DNA of 8,982 nucleotides from contig DWZO01000014.1 in assembly GCA_019117525.1 (NCBI GenBank), positions 1 to 8,982 on the forward strand, read 5' to 3'. Below are positions 1 through 6,276 of the stretch, piece by piece. Source of the stretch: Allocoprobacillus merdigallinarum. GTDB lineage: Bacteria; Bacillota_I; Bacilli_A; Erysipelotrichales; Coprobacillaceae. Every line of letters starts with the position of its first letter. The stretch's first letter is position 1. Made by a program: the position numbers and the translations under genes. The notes below the pieces were generated by a model. It searched no databases, was not told where the DNA came from, and saw only the letters and a list, made by a program, of their open reading frames with translations.

Positions 1-140
1 CATTAATTGATGCTCAAAAACATCCTGAAAAATATCCACAATTAACTATTCGTGTTTCTGGATATGCTGTTAACTTTGTTAAATTAACAAAAGAACAACA
101 AGATGATGTTATTTCTCGTACATTCCACGAAGCAATGTAA
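1..140 (+). CDS. pflB: Pyruvate formate-lyase (formate C-acetyltransferase), C-terminal end only
   Basis: Only the last 45 codons are present, read in frame from base 3 to the TAA at 138-140; the gene starts left of the window. The enzyme splits pyruvate and CoA into acetyl-CoA and formate in the anaerobic cytoplasm by a glycyl-radical mechanism. The visible tail contains YPQLTIRVSGYAVNF, the signature glycyl-radical loop; the Gly of RVSGYA is encoded at 60-62 and is the residue that carries the radical. It continues with LTKEQQDDVISRTF and ends FHEAM, collinear with the E. coli PflB tail as I remember it. The gene is intact as far as can be seen and is closed by a hairpin terminator starting 8 bases after the stop codon. 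Its activase, pflA, lies about 2.6 kb downstream rather than next door. Confidence 0.95.
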   Translation, partial: LIDAQKHPEKYPQLTIRVSGYAVNFVKLTKEQQDDVISRTFHEAM

Positions 141-148
141 TGAGGATG

Positions 149-177
149 AAAAAGGTGCTGAGTTAAGCACCTTTTTT
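149..177 (+). terminator. Rho-independent terminator of pflB
   Basis: The arms GGTGCT (154-159) and AGCACC (166-171) pair across a six-base loop. A flanking A-run (149-153) can pair with the T-run (172-177), giving a stem of up to 11 bp followed directly by U residues. It lies 8 bases after the pflB stop and separates pflB from the chromate-transporter genes. Confidence 0.9.
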
Positions 178-269
178 GATGTTATAAAAGAACGAATGAA
201 ACTTATTTTTAGTGGGATTTTTGAATTGCATCAATAAAACAAATTTCTATGATGTCAATAGACATAGGA

Positions 270-315
270 AAATGATTATTTATGAAAATTATATATAATG
301 AATAAAAAATCATTT
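270..315. repeat. Imperfect inverted repeat upstream of the chromate-transporter genes
   Basis: Arms at 270-283 and 302-315 match at 13 of 14 positions (AATGATTATTTAT against the reverse complement AATGATTTTTTAT, plus one outer A-T pair). The loop between them contains a TATAAT at 294-299 that could serve as a -10 element, although no good -35 sits 17 bases before it. The pairing is almost all A-T, so chance in AT-rich DNA is a real alternative. Confidence 0.4.
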
Positions 316-353
316 ATTGTAATGAGCTGATTCTTATATTTACAAGTTATAGA

Positions 354-376
354 AAAACAAACGGATTGTTTGTTTT
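354..376. promoter_or_regulatory. Perfect 9-bp palindrome before the chromate-transporter genes, possible operator
   Basis: AAAACAAAC (354-362) and GTTTGTTTT (368-376) form a perfect inverted repeat with a 5-base centre, ending 27 bases before the first chromate-transporter start codon. The size and symmetry resemble a repressor operator (TetR-family sites often look like this). A weak -10-like TATAGA at 348-353 would place transcription start inside it. No regulator gene is visible in the window, so the operator role is inference. Confidence 0.4.
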
Positions 377-403
377 AATGAGGTTCAAGAAAGAAGTGAT
401 GAG

Positions 404-964
404 ATGAAGAATAATAAATTAATACAATTATTTGTATCTACACTTTATTTAAGTGCCTTTACTTTTGGTGGAGGATATGTCATTGTGACATTGATGAAAA
501 AGAAGTTTGTAGATACACTTCATTGGATTGATCAAGATGAAATGTTAGATTTAGTGGCTATAGCACAATCATCACCAGGGGCTATCGCGGTGAATGGAGC
601 CATTGTTGTTGGATATAAAATAGCAGGTATACCAGGATTATTGGTTTCTATATTAGGAACAGTTATTCCTCCCTTTATCATTATATCTGCCATTTCTGTG
701 TTTTATGAAATATTTCAATCCAATATTTATGTTAAATTGATATTGGATGGAATGCAGGCGGGTGTAGGTGCAGTGATTTGTTCAGTTGTTTATGATATGT
801 CAAAAGATCTTATCAAAACAAAGAGTTGGATGAATAATGCTATTATGATGATTGCATTTGTTGTCACATGTTTCTTTAATGTCAATGTGATTTATGTGAT
901 ATTGATTTGTATTGCTATAGGGATTGTCAGAACGTTTTATCATAAAGGAAGTGATCATGTATGA
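404..964 (+). CDS. Chromate transporter, short-chain CHR family, first subunit
   Basis: This 186-residue, very hydrophobic membrane protein belongs to the CHR (ChrA) family. It carries the family signature FGGGY at residues 21-25, the following amphipathic stretch WIDQDEMLDL, and QSSPGAIAVN at 55-64 before a run of hydrophobic segments, about five or six in all. Long ChrA proteins (about 400 residues) contain two such halves; this is a single half, and the next gene supplies the other, so the two probably act as a heterodimer. The family moves chromate (often by exchange or with protons) and related oxyanions, but the natural substrate in this organism is unknown. The ATG at 404 is the first start and follows a modest AAGAAGTGATG ribosome site. 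Its end overlaps the next gene by 4 bases, a sign of translational coupling. Confidence 0.88.
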   Translation: MKNNKLIQLFVSTLYLSAFTFGGGYVIVTLMKKKFVDTLHWIDQDEMLDLVAIAQSSPGAIAVNGAIVVGYKIAGIPGLLVSILGTVIPPFIIISAISVFYEIFQSNIYVKLILDGMQAGVGAVICSVVYDMSKDLIKTKSWMNNAIMMIAFVVTCFFNVNVIYVILICIAIGIVRTFYHKGSDHV

Positions 965-1521
965 TTTTGCTGGAACTTTTTTTGAGCTTTTTACAGGTAG
1001 GATTGTTTAGTTTTGGTGGTGGATATGCAGCCTTGCCATTGATTCAAAATCAGGTGGTGACATTACATCCTTGGTTATCACTGAGTGAGTTTACTGATTT
1101 GGTCACAATTTCTCAAATGACACCTGGTCCTATTGCGATTAATTCTGCTACATTTGTTGGTCAAAAAATTGCTGGTATATGGGGAGCTATATTTGCAACC
1201 ATTGGATGTATACTCCCATCATGCATCATTGTTTCTTTGTTAGCTTATTTCTATTTAAAATATAGAAAATTATCAATGTTACAGGGTATATTAGAAACGT
1301 TAAGACCAGCTGTTGTTGCGATGATTGCAACTGCTGGTGTGTCTATATTAGTCAGTGCTTTTTTTGGAGAAAATACAGTCCATACTTTATCATCTATGCG
1401 CATTGATATGATGATTATATTTGCAATTGGAATGATTTTATTACAGTATAAAAAGATGGATCCTATATATGTGATGATATTATGTGGTATGATGAAACTG
1501 ATTGAATATTTGATATTGTAA
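961..1521 (+). CDS. Chromate transporter, short-chain CHR family, second subunit
   Basis: A second 186-residue CHR half-protein, paralogous to the preceding one. FGGGY lies at residues 18-22, WLSLSEFTDLV at about 39-49, and SQMTPGPIAIN at 51-61, the fuller form of the family PGP motif; further hydrophobic segments fill the rest. The start ATG overlaps the stop of the first subunit (ATGA at 961-964), with AAAGGAAGTG just upstream inside the first gene as ribosome site, so the two are almost certainly co-translated. In short-chain CHR pairs studied in other Firmicutes both halves are needed for function, which supports reading this as a two-component transporter. No U-tract terminator follows directly; a decayed ORF fills the next 400 bases. 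Confidence 0.88.
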   Translation: MILLELFLSFLQVGLFSFGGGYAALPLIQNQVVTLHPWLSLSEFTDLVTISQMTPGPIAINSATFVGQKIAGIWGAIFATIGCILPSCIIVSLLAYFYLKYRKLSMLQGILETLRPAVVAMIATAGVSILVSAFFGENTVHTLSSMRIDMMIIFAIGMILLQYKKMDPIYVMILCGMMKLIEYLIL

Positions 1522-1560
1522 AGAAAATTTTATCTTTAAGTGGACTAAAAAATGTTTTGA

Positions 1561-1948
1561 AGTCTTCCTTATGAAAAGGAAATGATTGATTATGAAACAA
1601 TGAGGAATTTAATAGGTGGTATGATTACTTATGCTTCATATGTATGGTTTTAAAGATTATAAGTTTGAAATAATTGTTGATAATGAGTTTTTACTAAAAA
1701 GATTTTCTATCACATTTAATGTATTAGATTTGGAAAGTAATGCATTCTAAAATCCTTTAGTTGGCTCTGCCATTATCGTAAAATATGATAGCGAAGATAA
1801 TACCTAAGTATTAACAAGGCTAGAAATCTTATATGTCATGATATTCTGTGTTGATCGTTTCGAAAATAATTTCTTTGTTTTATTAGATAACCAACATATT
1901 AATAGAATCAATGAGATGCTATCTATTCTGTTTGGAAATAATGGGTAG
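1561..1948 (+). pseudogene. Decayed ORF of unknown function
   Basis: This stretch fills most of the gap between the transporters and the toxin-antitoxin-like pair. One frame, starting at the ATG at 1631, reads as normal protein for 105 codons to the TAG at 1946-1948, except for in-frame TAA codons at 1748-1750 and 1805-1807. The three pieces read GFKDYKFEIIVDNEFLLKRF and onward, NPLVGSAIIVKYDSEDNT, then VLTRLEILYVMIFCVDRF and onward to LSILFGNNG. A neighbouring frame is open just upstream (1561-1650, MIDYETMRNLIGGMITYASY from 1582) and may be the original N-terminus joined by a frameshift near 1640-1655. I do not recognise the family. The composition (acidic and aromatic residues, no membrane segment) suggests a small soluble protein. 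Continuity across both stops in one frame is the argument for a dead gene rather than noise. Confidence 0.55.
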
Positions 1949-1964
1949 GTCATTTGACCTACCC
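1943..1964. terminator. Perfect 10-bp palindrome after the decayed ORF, possible terminator
   Basis: GGGTAGGTCA (1943-1952) and TGACCTACCC (1955-1964) are perfect inverted arms around TT; as RNA this is a stable stem of at least 8 bp. It is by far the most GC-rich hairpin in the region. The left arm contains the final TAG of the decayed ORF (1946-1948). The following bases, TTATAAATATAAT, are only a weak U-tract, so it may be a terminator, a bidirectional terminator or a protein-binding palindrome. Confidence 0.5.
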
Positions 1965-2012
1965 TTATAAATATAATATATGGATAAGAATGTTTTAAAT
2001 TTGGTATATAAA

Positions 2013-2021
2013 TGGTATAAT
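2013..2021 (+). promoter_or_regulatory. Extended -10 promoter of the toxin-antitoxin-like module, with direct repeats
   Basis: TATAAT at 2016-2021 is preceded by TGG, giving a good extended -10. The -35 candidate TTTTAA (1993-1998) is poor but correctly spaced at 17 bases. GGTATA occurs twice, at 2003-2008 and 2014-2019, 11 bases apart, so the repeats lie on the same helical face and overlap the -10. That is where an autoregulating antitoxin would bind. Confidence 0.55.
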
Positions 2022-2041
2022 TAAAAAAAGGAGTGATTGTA

Positions 2042-2257
2042 ATGGATTTAAATCAAAAAATAGATATAAAAGATTTTCCAAGTTTAAATGACGTTTGCAT
2101 AGTTCCAAAGAATATTTTAAATGAATTAATCGATTATTATAAATCTAATGAATATATAAAAAAGCATGTAAAAGAGGCAGAAGAAATTGTATTAGATAAG
2201 AGAAAAAGTTATACTCATGAAGAAATGATTGCTATATTAAAAAAAGAAGGATTATAG
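2042..2257 (+). CDS. Putative antitoxin of a type II toxin-antitoxin pair
   Basis: A 71-residue, charged, soluble protein. I place the start at the ATG at 2042: the upstream in-frame GTG at 2033 lies within the ribosome site AAAAGGAG (2026-2033), while the ATG sits at ideal spacing, 8 bases after it. The N-terminal half (MDLNQKIDIKDFPSLNDVCIVP) might be a folding or DNA-binding part. The C-terminal half is a likely helix rich in Lys and Glu, ending THEEMIAILKKEGL, a tail style common in small antitoxins that wrap the toxin. I cannot assign a named antitoxin family. The role is inferred mainly from size, the one-base gap to a ParE/RelE-like gene, and the self-contained promoter and terminator. 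Confidence 0.55.
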   Translation: MDLNQKIDIKDFPSLNDVCIVPKNILNELIDYYKSNEYIKKHVKEAEEIVLDKRKSYTHEEMIAILKKEGL

Positions 2258-2258
2258 T

Positions 2259-2531
2259 ATGTATAATATCAAATATAATGAAAGTATATTTATATTTGCT
2301 CAGGAAAATCATATAGTTATATCTGATATATTGGAACATATAAAAGACAATATCGAAAAATTTCCATATATGTATCCACTATATAATCGTCATGGAGTTA
2401 GTAATAAAAATTGTAGAGTTGTAAAAATACCAAATAGAAATTTAGAAATACTATATATTATTTTTGAAGATAATAAGATTGTTGTTATTGAAGATATTGC
2501 TTATTTAAACTCATCAGTAAAATTGAAATAA
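2259..2531 (+). CDS. Putative ParE/RelE-superfamily toxin
   Basis: A 90-residue protein beginning one base after the antitoxin stop. It has the plan of the ParE/RelE fold: an N-terminal strand (YNIKYNESI), a helical hairpin (about 15-33), the turn FPYMYPLYN at 35-43 that resembles the conserved loop of ParE-like toxins, then strands NCRVVKIP, NLEILYIIFED and KIVVIEDIAYLNS. ParE toxins poison gyrase and RelE toxins cut ribosome-bound mRNA; the sequence does not decide between them. The usual basic residue pair near the C-terminus is reduced (only SSVKLK), so the toxin may be divergent or weakened. No ribosome site of its own is obvious beyond AAAGAAGG inside the antitoxin, which fits coupled translation. 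The stop codon lies inside the terminator stem. Confidence 0.6.
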   Translation: MYNIKYNESIFIFAQENHIVISDILEHIKDNIEKFPYMYPLYNRHGVSNKNCRVVKIPNRNLEILYIIFEDNKIVVIEDIAYLNSSVKLK

Positions 2532-2570
2532 TATTTAATCCTATTTAATAGAATTAAATATTATTTTTTT
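2526..2570 (+). terminator. Rho-independent terminator of the toxin-antitoxin-like module
   Basis: A perfect 14-bp stem made only of A-T pairs, 2526-2539 with 2553-2566, can be extended by an inner CTAT/ATAG pairing, and runs into T residues to 2570. It includes the toxin stop codon. The stem is weak per base pair but long, with a good U-tract. Confidence 0.75.
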
Positions 2571-2726
2571 AACTGATAATGATGAGTATATTATTTACAT
2601 GTTTAAAAGTAGTTATATTATCATTGTTTAAGTTAACAAATTTTATTCTACGCTTACGATAATGTTACATTTTGTTACTTTTTGTTTGAAAAATAAAACA
2701 TATGAAATGATATTTTATAGAAAATA

Positions 2727-2735
2727 TGTTAAAAT
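2727..2735 (+). promoter_or_regulatory. Possible extended -10 promoter of pflA
   Basis: TGT followed by TAAAAT (2730-2735) resembles the extended -10 elements before other genes in this window and would give a leader of about 15 bases carrying the GGTGAG ribosome site. No convincing -35 precedes it (ATGATA at 2707-2712). The stretch 2571-2726 holds no other clear signal and no gene. Confidence 0.4.
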
Positions 2736-2757
2736 AATAAAGAAAGTTGGTGAGATA

Positions 2758-3504
2758 ATGAAAGGATATATTCATTCTTTAGAGAGTTGTGGAACTGTTG
2801 ATGGTCCTGGAATCCGTTTTGTAGTCTTTTTTCAAGGTTGTCCAATGCGTTGTTTATACTGTCATAACCCTGATACATGGAAACCAAATACGGGAACACA
2901 GATGACAGTTGATGAAATTCTCAAAGAATTTAATACAAAGAAAGAGTTTTATAAAAATGGAGGAATCACTTGTACAGGTGGAGAGCCAATGATGCAATTA
3001 GATTTCCTGATAGAATTATTTGAAAGATGTCGTGAAGAAAATATTCACACATGTCTAGATACGTCAGGTATTACTTTTCATGAAAATCCTGAATACTTAA
3101 AGAAATTAGATCGTTTGTTAGCTTCAACAAATTTAATTATGTTAGATATTAAACATATTGATCCTGAAGAACACAAAAAGTTAACTGCACAACCTAATGA
3201 TATGATATTGAAATTTGCTAAATATGTAGATGATAAGGGTATTGATTTATGGATCAGACATGTTGTTGTTCCAACAATTACACAAAATGATGAATATTTA
3301 TATCGTTTAGGTCAATTTATCGCAACCCTTAAACATGTCAAAGCTCTAGATGTTTTACCATATCATACTATGGGTGTTGCTAAATATAAGAACTTAGGTA
3401 TTGATTATCCATTGGAAGGTATTCCACCATTAGATAAAAAAGATGCCGTCGCAGCAAGAGAAGTTGTTTTAAAAGGTATGAAAGATGCACTCAATCATAA
3501 ATAG
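2758..3504 (+). CDS. pflA: Pyruvate formate-lyase activating enzyme (radical SAM)
   Basis: This 248-residue cytoplasmic enzyme uses S-adenosylmethionine and a [4Fe-4S] cluster to abstract hydrogen from the radical glycine of PflB, switching PFL on under anoxia. The radical-SAM motif CPMRCLYC gives cluster cysteines 28, 32 and 35, preceded by ESCGTVDGPGIRF. Other PflA hallmarks follow: TCTGGEPMMQ, HTCLDTSG, VMLDIKH-type LIMLDIKHID, WIRHVVVP and the late LPYHTMG. I choose ATG 2758 over the in-frame ATG at 2662, because MKGYIHSLESCG matches the family N-terminus, GGTGAG stands just before it, and the 32 extra residues are unlike PflA. Length is normal (E. coli about 246). It has its own terminator and is separated from pflB by about 2.6 kb of accessory genes. 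Confidence 0.96.
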   Translation: MKGYIHSLESCGTVDGPGIRFVVFFQGCPMRCLYCHNPDTWKPNTGTQMTVDEILKEFNTKKEFYKNGGITCTGGEPMMQLDFLIELFERCREENIHTCLDTSGITFHENPEYLKKLDRLLASTNLIMLDIKHIDPEEHKKLTAQPNDMILKFAKYVDDKGIDLWIRHVVVPTITQNDEYLYRLGQFIATLKHVKALDVLPYHTMGVAKYKNLGIDYPLEGIPPLDKKDAVAAREVVLKGMKDALNHK

Positions 3505-3528
3505 ACACCCATGTGTCTATTTATTTTT
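3497..3528 (+). terminator. Rho-independent terminator of pflA
   Basis: A 12-bp perfect stem, 3497-3508 with 3513-3524 (core ATAGACAC/GTGTCTAT, loop CCAT), is followed by TTTT. The TAG stop codon of pflA (3502-3504) is part of the left arm. The next gene's ribosome site starts immediately afterwards, so some read-through could supply its transcription. Confidence 0.85.
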
Positions 3529-3542
3529 AAAGGAGAATATTC

Positions 3543-5291
3543 ATGACTATACAGGAATTACAGAAACAATTAGATGAAATGTATGCTAATAATGAATTGG
3601 ATGAAGCTTATGCTTTTTTAGTTGAACAAGTCAATCTTGCTGTTCAAAGACAGGATAATGCAACAATTTTGTTTTTGCTTAATGAAATGATAGGTTACTT
3701 TCGTGTTACTTCACAGTTTCAATCAGGGAATCAGATTGCTTTACAGATATTTAAAATTCTTAACATGTGTGGACTTGAAGAAACGATTGATGGTGCTACA
3801 TCATATATCAATATAGCCACTTTTTATCGTGTACAGGGAAAATATCAGGAAGCTTTATCGCTTTATCAAAAGACAGAAAAGATTTATCATCATGAATTAG
3901 AACCATATGATGAACTTTATAGTGCCTTTTATAATAATTTAAGCCTGTTATATCAGGAAATGGGTGATTATCAGCAAGCTATTGACATGCAAAAGAAAGC
4001 ATTGGCGATAGTTGAACAACTGGATGATTATAGAATTGAAGAAGCTATTACTTATACAAATCTTTCACAAATGTATTTAAGTATCAATCAAAATGATGAA
4101 GCTCAAAAATGTTTACATCAGGCGATCTCTCTTTTTCAACAATATGGACCTCATGATCCACACTACTTTGCTTCATTAGCGACTTTGGCGCAAAGCCATT
4201 ATATGCAAAAAGACTATGCAAAAGCTTTAGATATTTATCATCGTGTCTTACATTTCATAGAGAGTGTCTATGGACAAAATAAAGATTATCAGACAATTCA
4301 AAAGAATATCGACAGAATTCAAAAAGAAATGAAGACAATCAAAGGTTTAGATTTGTGTGAAGCTTTTTATCAACAATATGGCAGAAACATGATAGAAGAA
4401 GAGTTTTCAGAAATTAAACCATATATGGCGGTTGGATTATTGGGAATGGGATCAGATTGTCTGGGGTACGATGATGAGATTTCTCATGACCATGATTTTG
4501 GACCTGGTTTTTGTATTTTGCTTCCTCATGATATTTATCAGCAGTATCATAAACAGATACAGGCCAGTTATCAAAAGCTACCACAAGAATTCATGGGTAT
4601 TCAAAGATTAACCTCAGCTCATGGAAATGGAAGAGTCGGTGTTTTTGAAACTGAAAGCTTTTTTAAACAGTTTTTAAGACAAATACCACAAACTTTAGAT
4701 GATTGGTTATATGCTGATGAAAATGCTCTTTTAGCTTGTACAAATGGACGTATTTTTGAGGACAATTATGGTCAAGTGACTCAAATCAGACAATATTTAA
4801 GTTATTATCCAGAAGATATCCGTATTAAAAAAATAGCCCGTTGTTTAGCTAAAATGGCACAATCTGGTCAATATAATTATGCCAGATGTATGCAAAGAGA
4901 AGATGAAGTTGCTGCGACGCTAGCATTGAATGAGTTTATAGATCAGACATTATCTCTTCTCTATTTACTGAATAAAAAATATAAGCCTTATTATAAATGG
5001 AGTTATTATGGATTAAAAGATTGCACATGTTTACAGGCAGTCACACCACTGCTTTTACAATTGGTTCAATTGCCATCTCAAAAGCAACATTGGCCTCAAA
5101 AGAACAATATTATTAATACTGATGATCAAAAAGTTGTGCTGATTGAAAAAATATGTCAGTTAGTCATTGGTGAACTTCATCGACAGGGCTTATCGACAAG
5201 TGATGATGATTTTTTAGACAATCACACACTGGAAGTCATGTCACATATTCAAGATGATTGTATACGCATGAAACATGTTATGGAGGGATAG
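3543..5291 (+). CDS. TPR protein with C-terminal DUF4037 nucleotidyltransferase-like domain
   Basis: A 582-residue soluble protein. Residues about 85-245 hold at least four tetratricopeptide repeats (about 86-119, 126-160, 165-200 and 207-242, with motifs such as NNLSLLYQEMGDYQQAIDMQKKAL), a protein-binding scaffold; residues 1-80 are helical and may add degenerate repeats. From about 290 a DUF4037 domain begins: GLLGMGSDCLGYDDEIS then HDHDFGPGF. The Gly-Ser (303-304) and the Asp-x-Asp (316, 318) are the arrangement of polymerase-beta-type nucleotidyltransferases, so nucleotide transfer is plausible but unproven, and the substrate is unknown. The start follows AAAGGAG with 7 bases of spacing. 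It forms an operon with a DUF4125 gene 3 bases downstream, a pairing I recall from other Firmicutes. No promoter is obvious between the pflA terminator and the start. Confidence 0.85.
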   Translation: MTIQELQKQLDEMYANNELDEAYAFLVEQVNLAVQRQDNATILFLLNEMIGYFRVTSQFQSGNQIALQIFKILNMCGLEETIDGATSYINIATFYRVQGKYQEALSLYQKTEKIYHHELEPYDELYSAFYNNLSLLYQEMGDYQQAIDMQKKALAIVEQLDDYRIEEAITYTNLSQMYLSINQNDEAQKCLHQAISLFQQYGPHDPHYFASLATLAQSHYMQKDYAKALDIYHRVLHFIESVYGQNKDYQTIQKNIDRIQKEMKTIKGLDLCEAFYQQYGRNMIEEEFSEIKPYMAVGLLGMGSDCLGYDDEISHDHDFGPGFCILLPHDIYQQYHKQIQASYQKLPQEFMGIQRLTSAHGNGRVGVFETESFFKQFLRQIPQTLDDWLYADENALLACTNGRIFEDNYGQVTQIRQYLSYYPEDIRIKKIARCLAKMAQSGQYNYARCMQREDEVAATLALNEFIDQTLSLLYLLNKKYKPYYKWSYYGLKDCTCLQAVTPLLLQLVQLPSQKQHWPQKNNIINTDDQKVVLIEKICQLVIGELHRQGLSTSDDDFLDNHTLEVMSHIQDDCIRMKHVMEG

Positions 5292-5294
5292 AAA

Positions 5295-5906
5295 ATGGTT
5301 GATGAAATTGTACAATTAGAATGGGATTTTTTTCAACAGGTTCATCATATTGATGGCCGTGCCAGTTGTCAGGATGATTTTGAAACATTTTATCTACAAA
5401 GAAAAAGTCAGTTTGAAGCTTTTTATCAAAATGTTCAAAAAGCTTGTCTACAAGATTTAAAACTAGCTCAACAAATAGGGAGAAATCCAGTCATGGAAAA
5501 ATATGCCTATATGATGGAAAGTACGGATCCAGAATATTTTGATACGATTCGAGATCAGTTACCTGCTGTGGATCAACAAAAGAAAGACTTTATTAATGCT
5601 TTATGTGATATTGAAGTATCAATGCGTGAAGATATGAATGATCAATATCCTTATTTATTATCTCAAGCCCGTTTCACTCATTCTTTGGAAGATGAAAAAG
5701 ATGATACCTCATTTGAAACTTATTTAAGAGGTGAATTAATGACTTATAGTGATGAAACATTATATTTATATGGTCAAATGGTTTTGGATATGGTTCAAAA
5801 GAATGAAAATTTAATTGAAAAAATATTAATGAATACAGTAAAAGCTTATGGTTATGCCTCTTTAGAAGATGCAAATAAATTTATAATGGATAGTGAAAAG
5901 AAATAG
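5295..5906 (+). CDS. DUF4125 family protein, partner of the DUF4037 protein
   Basis: A 203-residue, acidic, soluble protein with no signal or membrane segment, probably all-helical. The N-terminal EIVQLEWDFFQQVHH and GRASCQDDFETF (about 20-31), followed by RKSQFEAF and, later, EKYAYMMESTDP, are what I recognise as DUF4125. No catalytic role is known to me for this family. It starts 3 bases after the TPR-DUF4037 gene; its ribosome site GGAGGG (5282-5287) lies in the end of that gene, so the two are co-translated and their products likely act together. The C-terminal half (EDMNDQYPYLLSQAR, LYLYGQMVLDMVQK) looks helical and conserved in style. No clear terminator follows; the next gene has its own promoter. 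Confidence 0.8.
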   Translation: MVDEIVQLEWDFFQQVHHIDGRASCQDDFETFYLQRKSQFEAFYQNVQKACLQDLKLAQQIGRNPVMEKYAYMMESTDPEYFDTIRDQLPAVDQQKKDFINALCDIEVSMREDMNDQYPYLLSQARFTHSLEDEKDDTSFETYLRGELMTYSDETLYLYGQMVLDMVQKNENLIEKILMNTVKAYGYASLEDANKFIMDSEKK

Positions 5907-5921
5907 AAGTCAATATCAAAA

Positions 5922-5934
5922 TGTGATAAAATAA
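5922..5934 (+). promoter_or_regulatory. Extended -10 promoter of the IIB gene
   Basis: TGTGATAAAATAA contains TG, one base, then TAAAAT (5927-5932), a good extended -10. No recognisable -35 precedes it. The same 13 bases occur before the fructokinase gene (7570-7582). Confidence 0.55.
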
Positions 5935-5965
5935 TAGTAGGGAACTAAAAAGGAGGAATATAATC

Positions 5966-6265
5966 ATGAAAATCTTATTGTGTTGTTTGGCTGGTGTAAC
6001 ATCTACTTTGTTTGCTTCAAAATTAAAAGATGCTGCTTCAAGAAAGAGAGTTGACGCAACAGTTTGGTCTGCTTCAGAACATGCAGTAGAATATTCAAGT
6101 AATCTTGCTGATGTTATTCTTGTAGAACCTCAATTAAAAGGATCATATGAAAAAATCAAAGCAGACAACCCTGATAAACCAGTCATTTTAATTAGCGATG
6201 ATGATTTTAAGAATTTCAATGCACAAAAGATTTTTGATATGGCATATGATGCTTGTCAAAAATAA
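5966..6265 (+). CDS. PTS lactose/cellobiose-type IIB component, orphan
   Basis: A 99-residue cytoplasmic protein with the small Rossmann-like plan of cellobiose/lactose PTS IIB. The phosphorylation loop is MKILLCCLAGVTST; Cys7 aligns with the phosphocysteine of E. coli ChbB (CSAGMST), and a second cysteine at 6 is unusual. Later strands ADVILVEPQ and PVILISDDDF and the C-terminal helix fit the family. IIB takes phosphate from IIA and passes it to the sugar in IIC, but neither IIA nor IIC is in the window, so it may serve a transporter elsewhere or act in regulation. It is a single-gene unit: extended -10 promoter, strong AAGGAGG ribosome site (ending 5956, 9 bases before the ATG), and hairpin terminator. 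Confidence 0.8.
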   Translation: MKILLCCLAGVTSTLFASKLKDAASRKRVDATVWSASEHAVEYSSNLADVILVEPQLKGSYEKIKADNPDKPVILISDDDFKNFNAQKIFDMAYDACQK

Positions 6266-6276
6266 TAGGAATAATC

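Noticed and set aside
2033..2041. GTG start giving a slightly longer antitoxin
   Set aside because: The GTG lies in the AAAAGGAG ribosome site that serves the ATG at 2042.
2645..2662. Catabolite-control (cre-like) site upstream of pflA on the minus strand, around GTAAGCGTAG
   Set aside because: Only the left half fits the consensus; the right half has several mismatches, so I cannot support it.
2662..2757. 32 extra N-terminal codons for pflA starting at an upstream ATG
   Set aside because: The extension has no family similarity, no ribosome site before it, and would cover the promoter region; the ATG at 2758 fits the PflA N-terminus and has GGTGAG.
5674..5874. Minus-strand ORF inside the DUF4125 gene
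   Set aside because: It is antisense to a supported gene, with no promoter or ribosome site.
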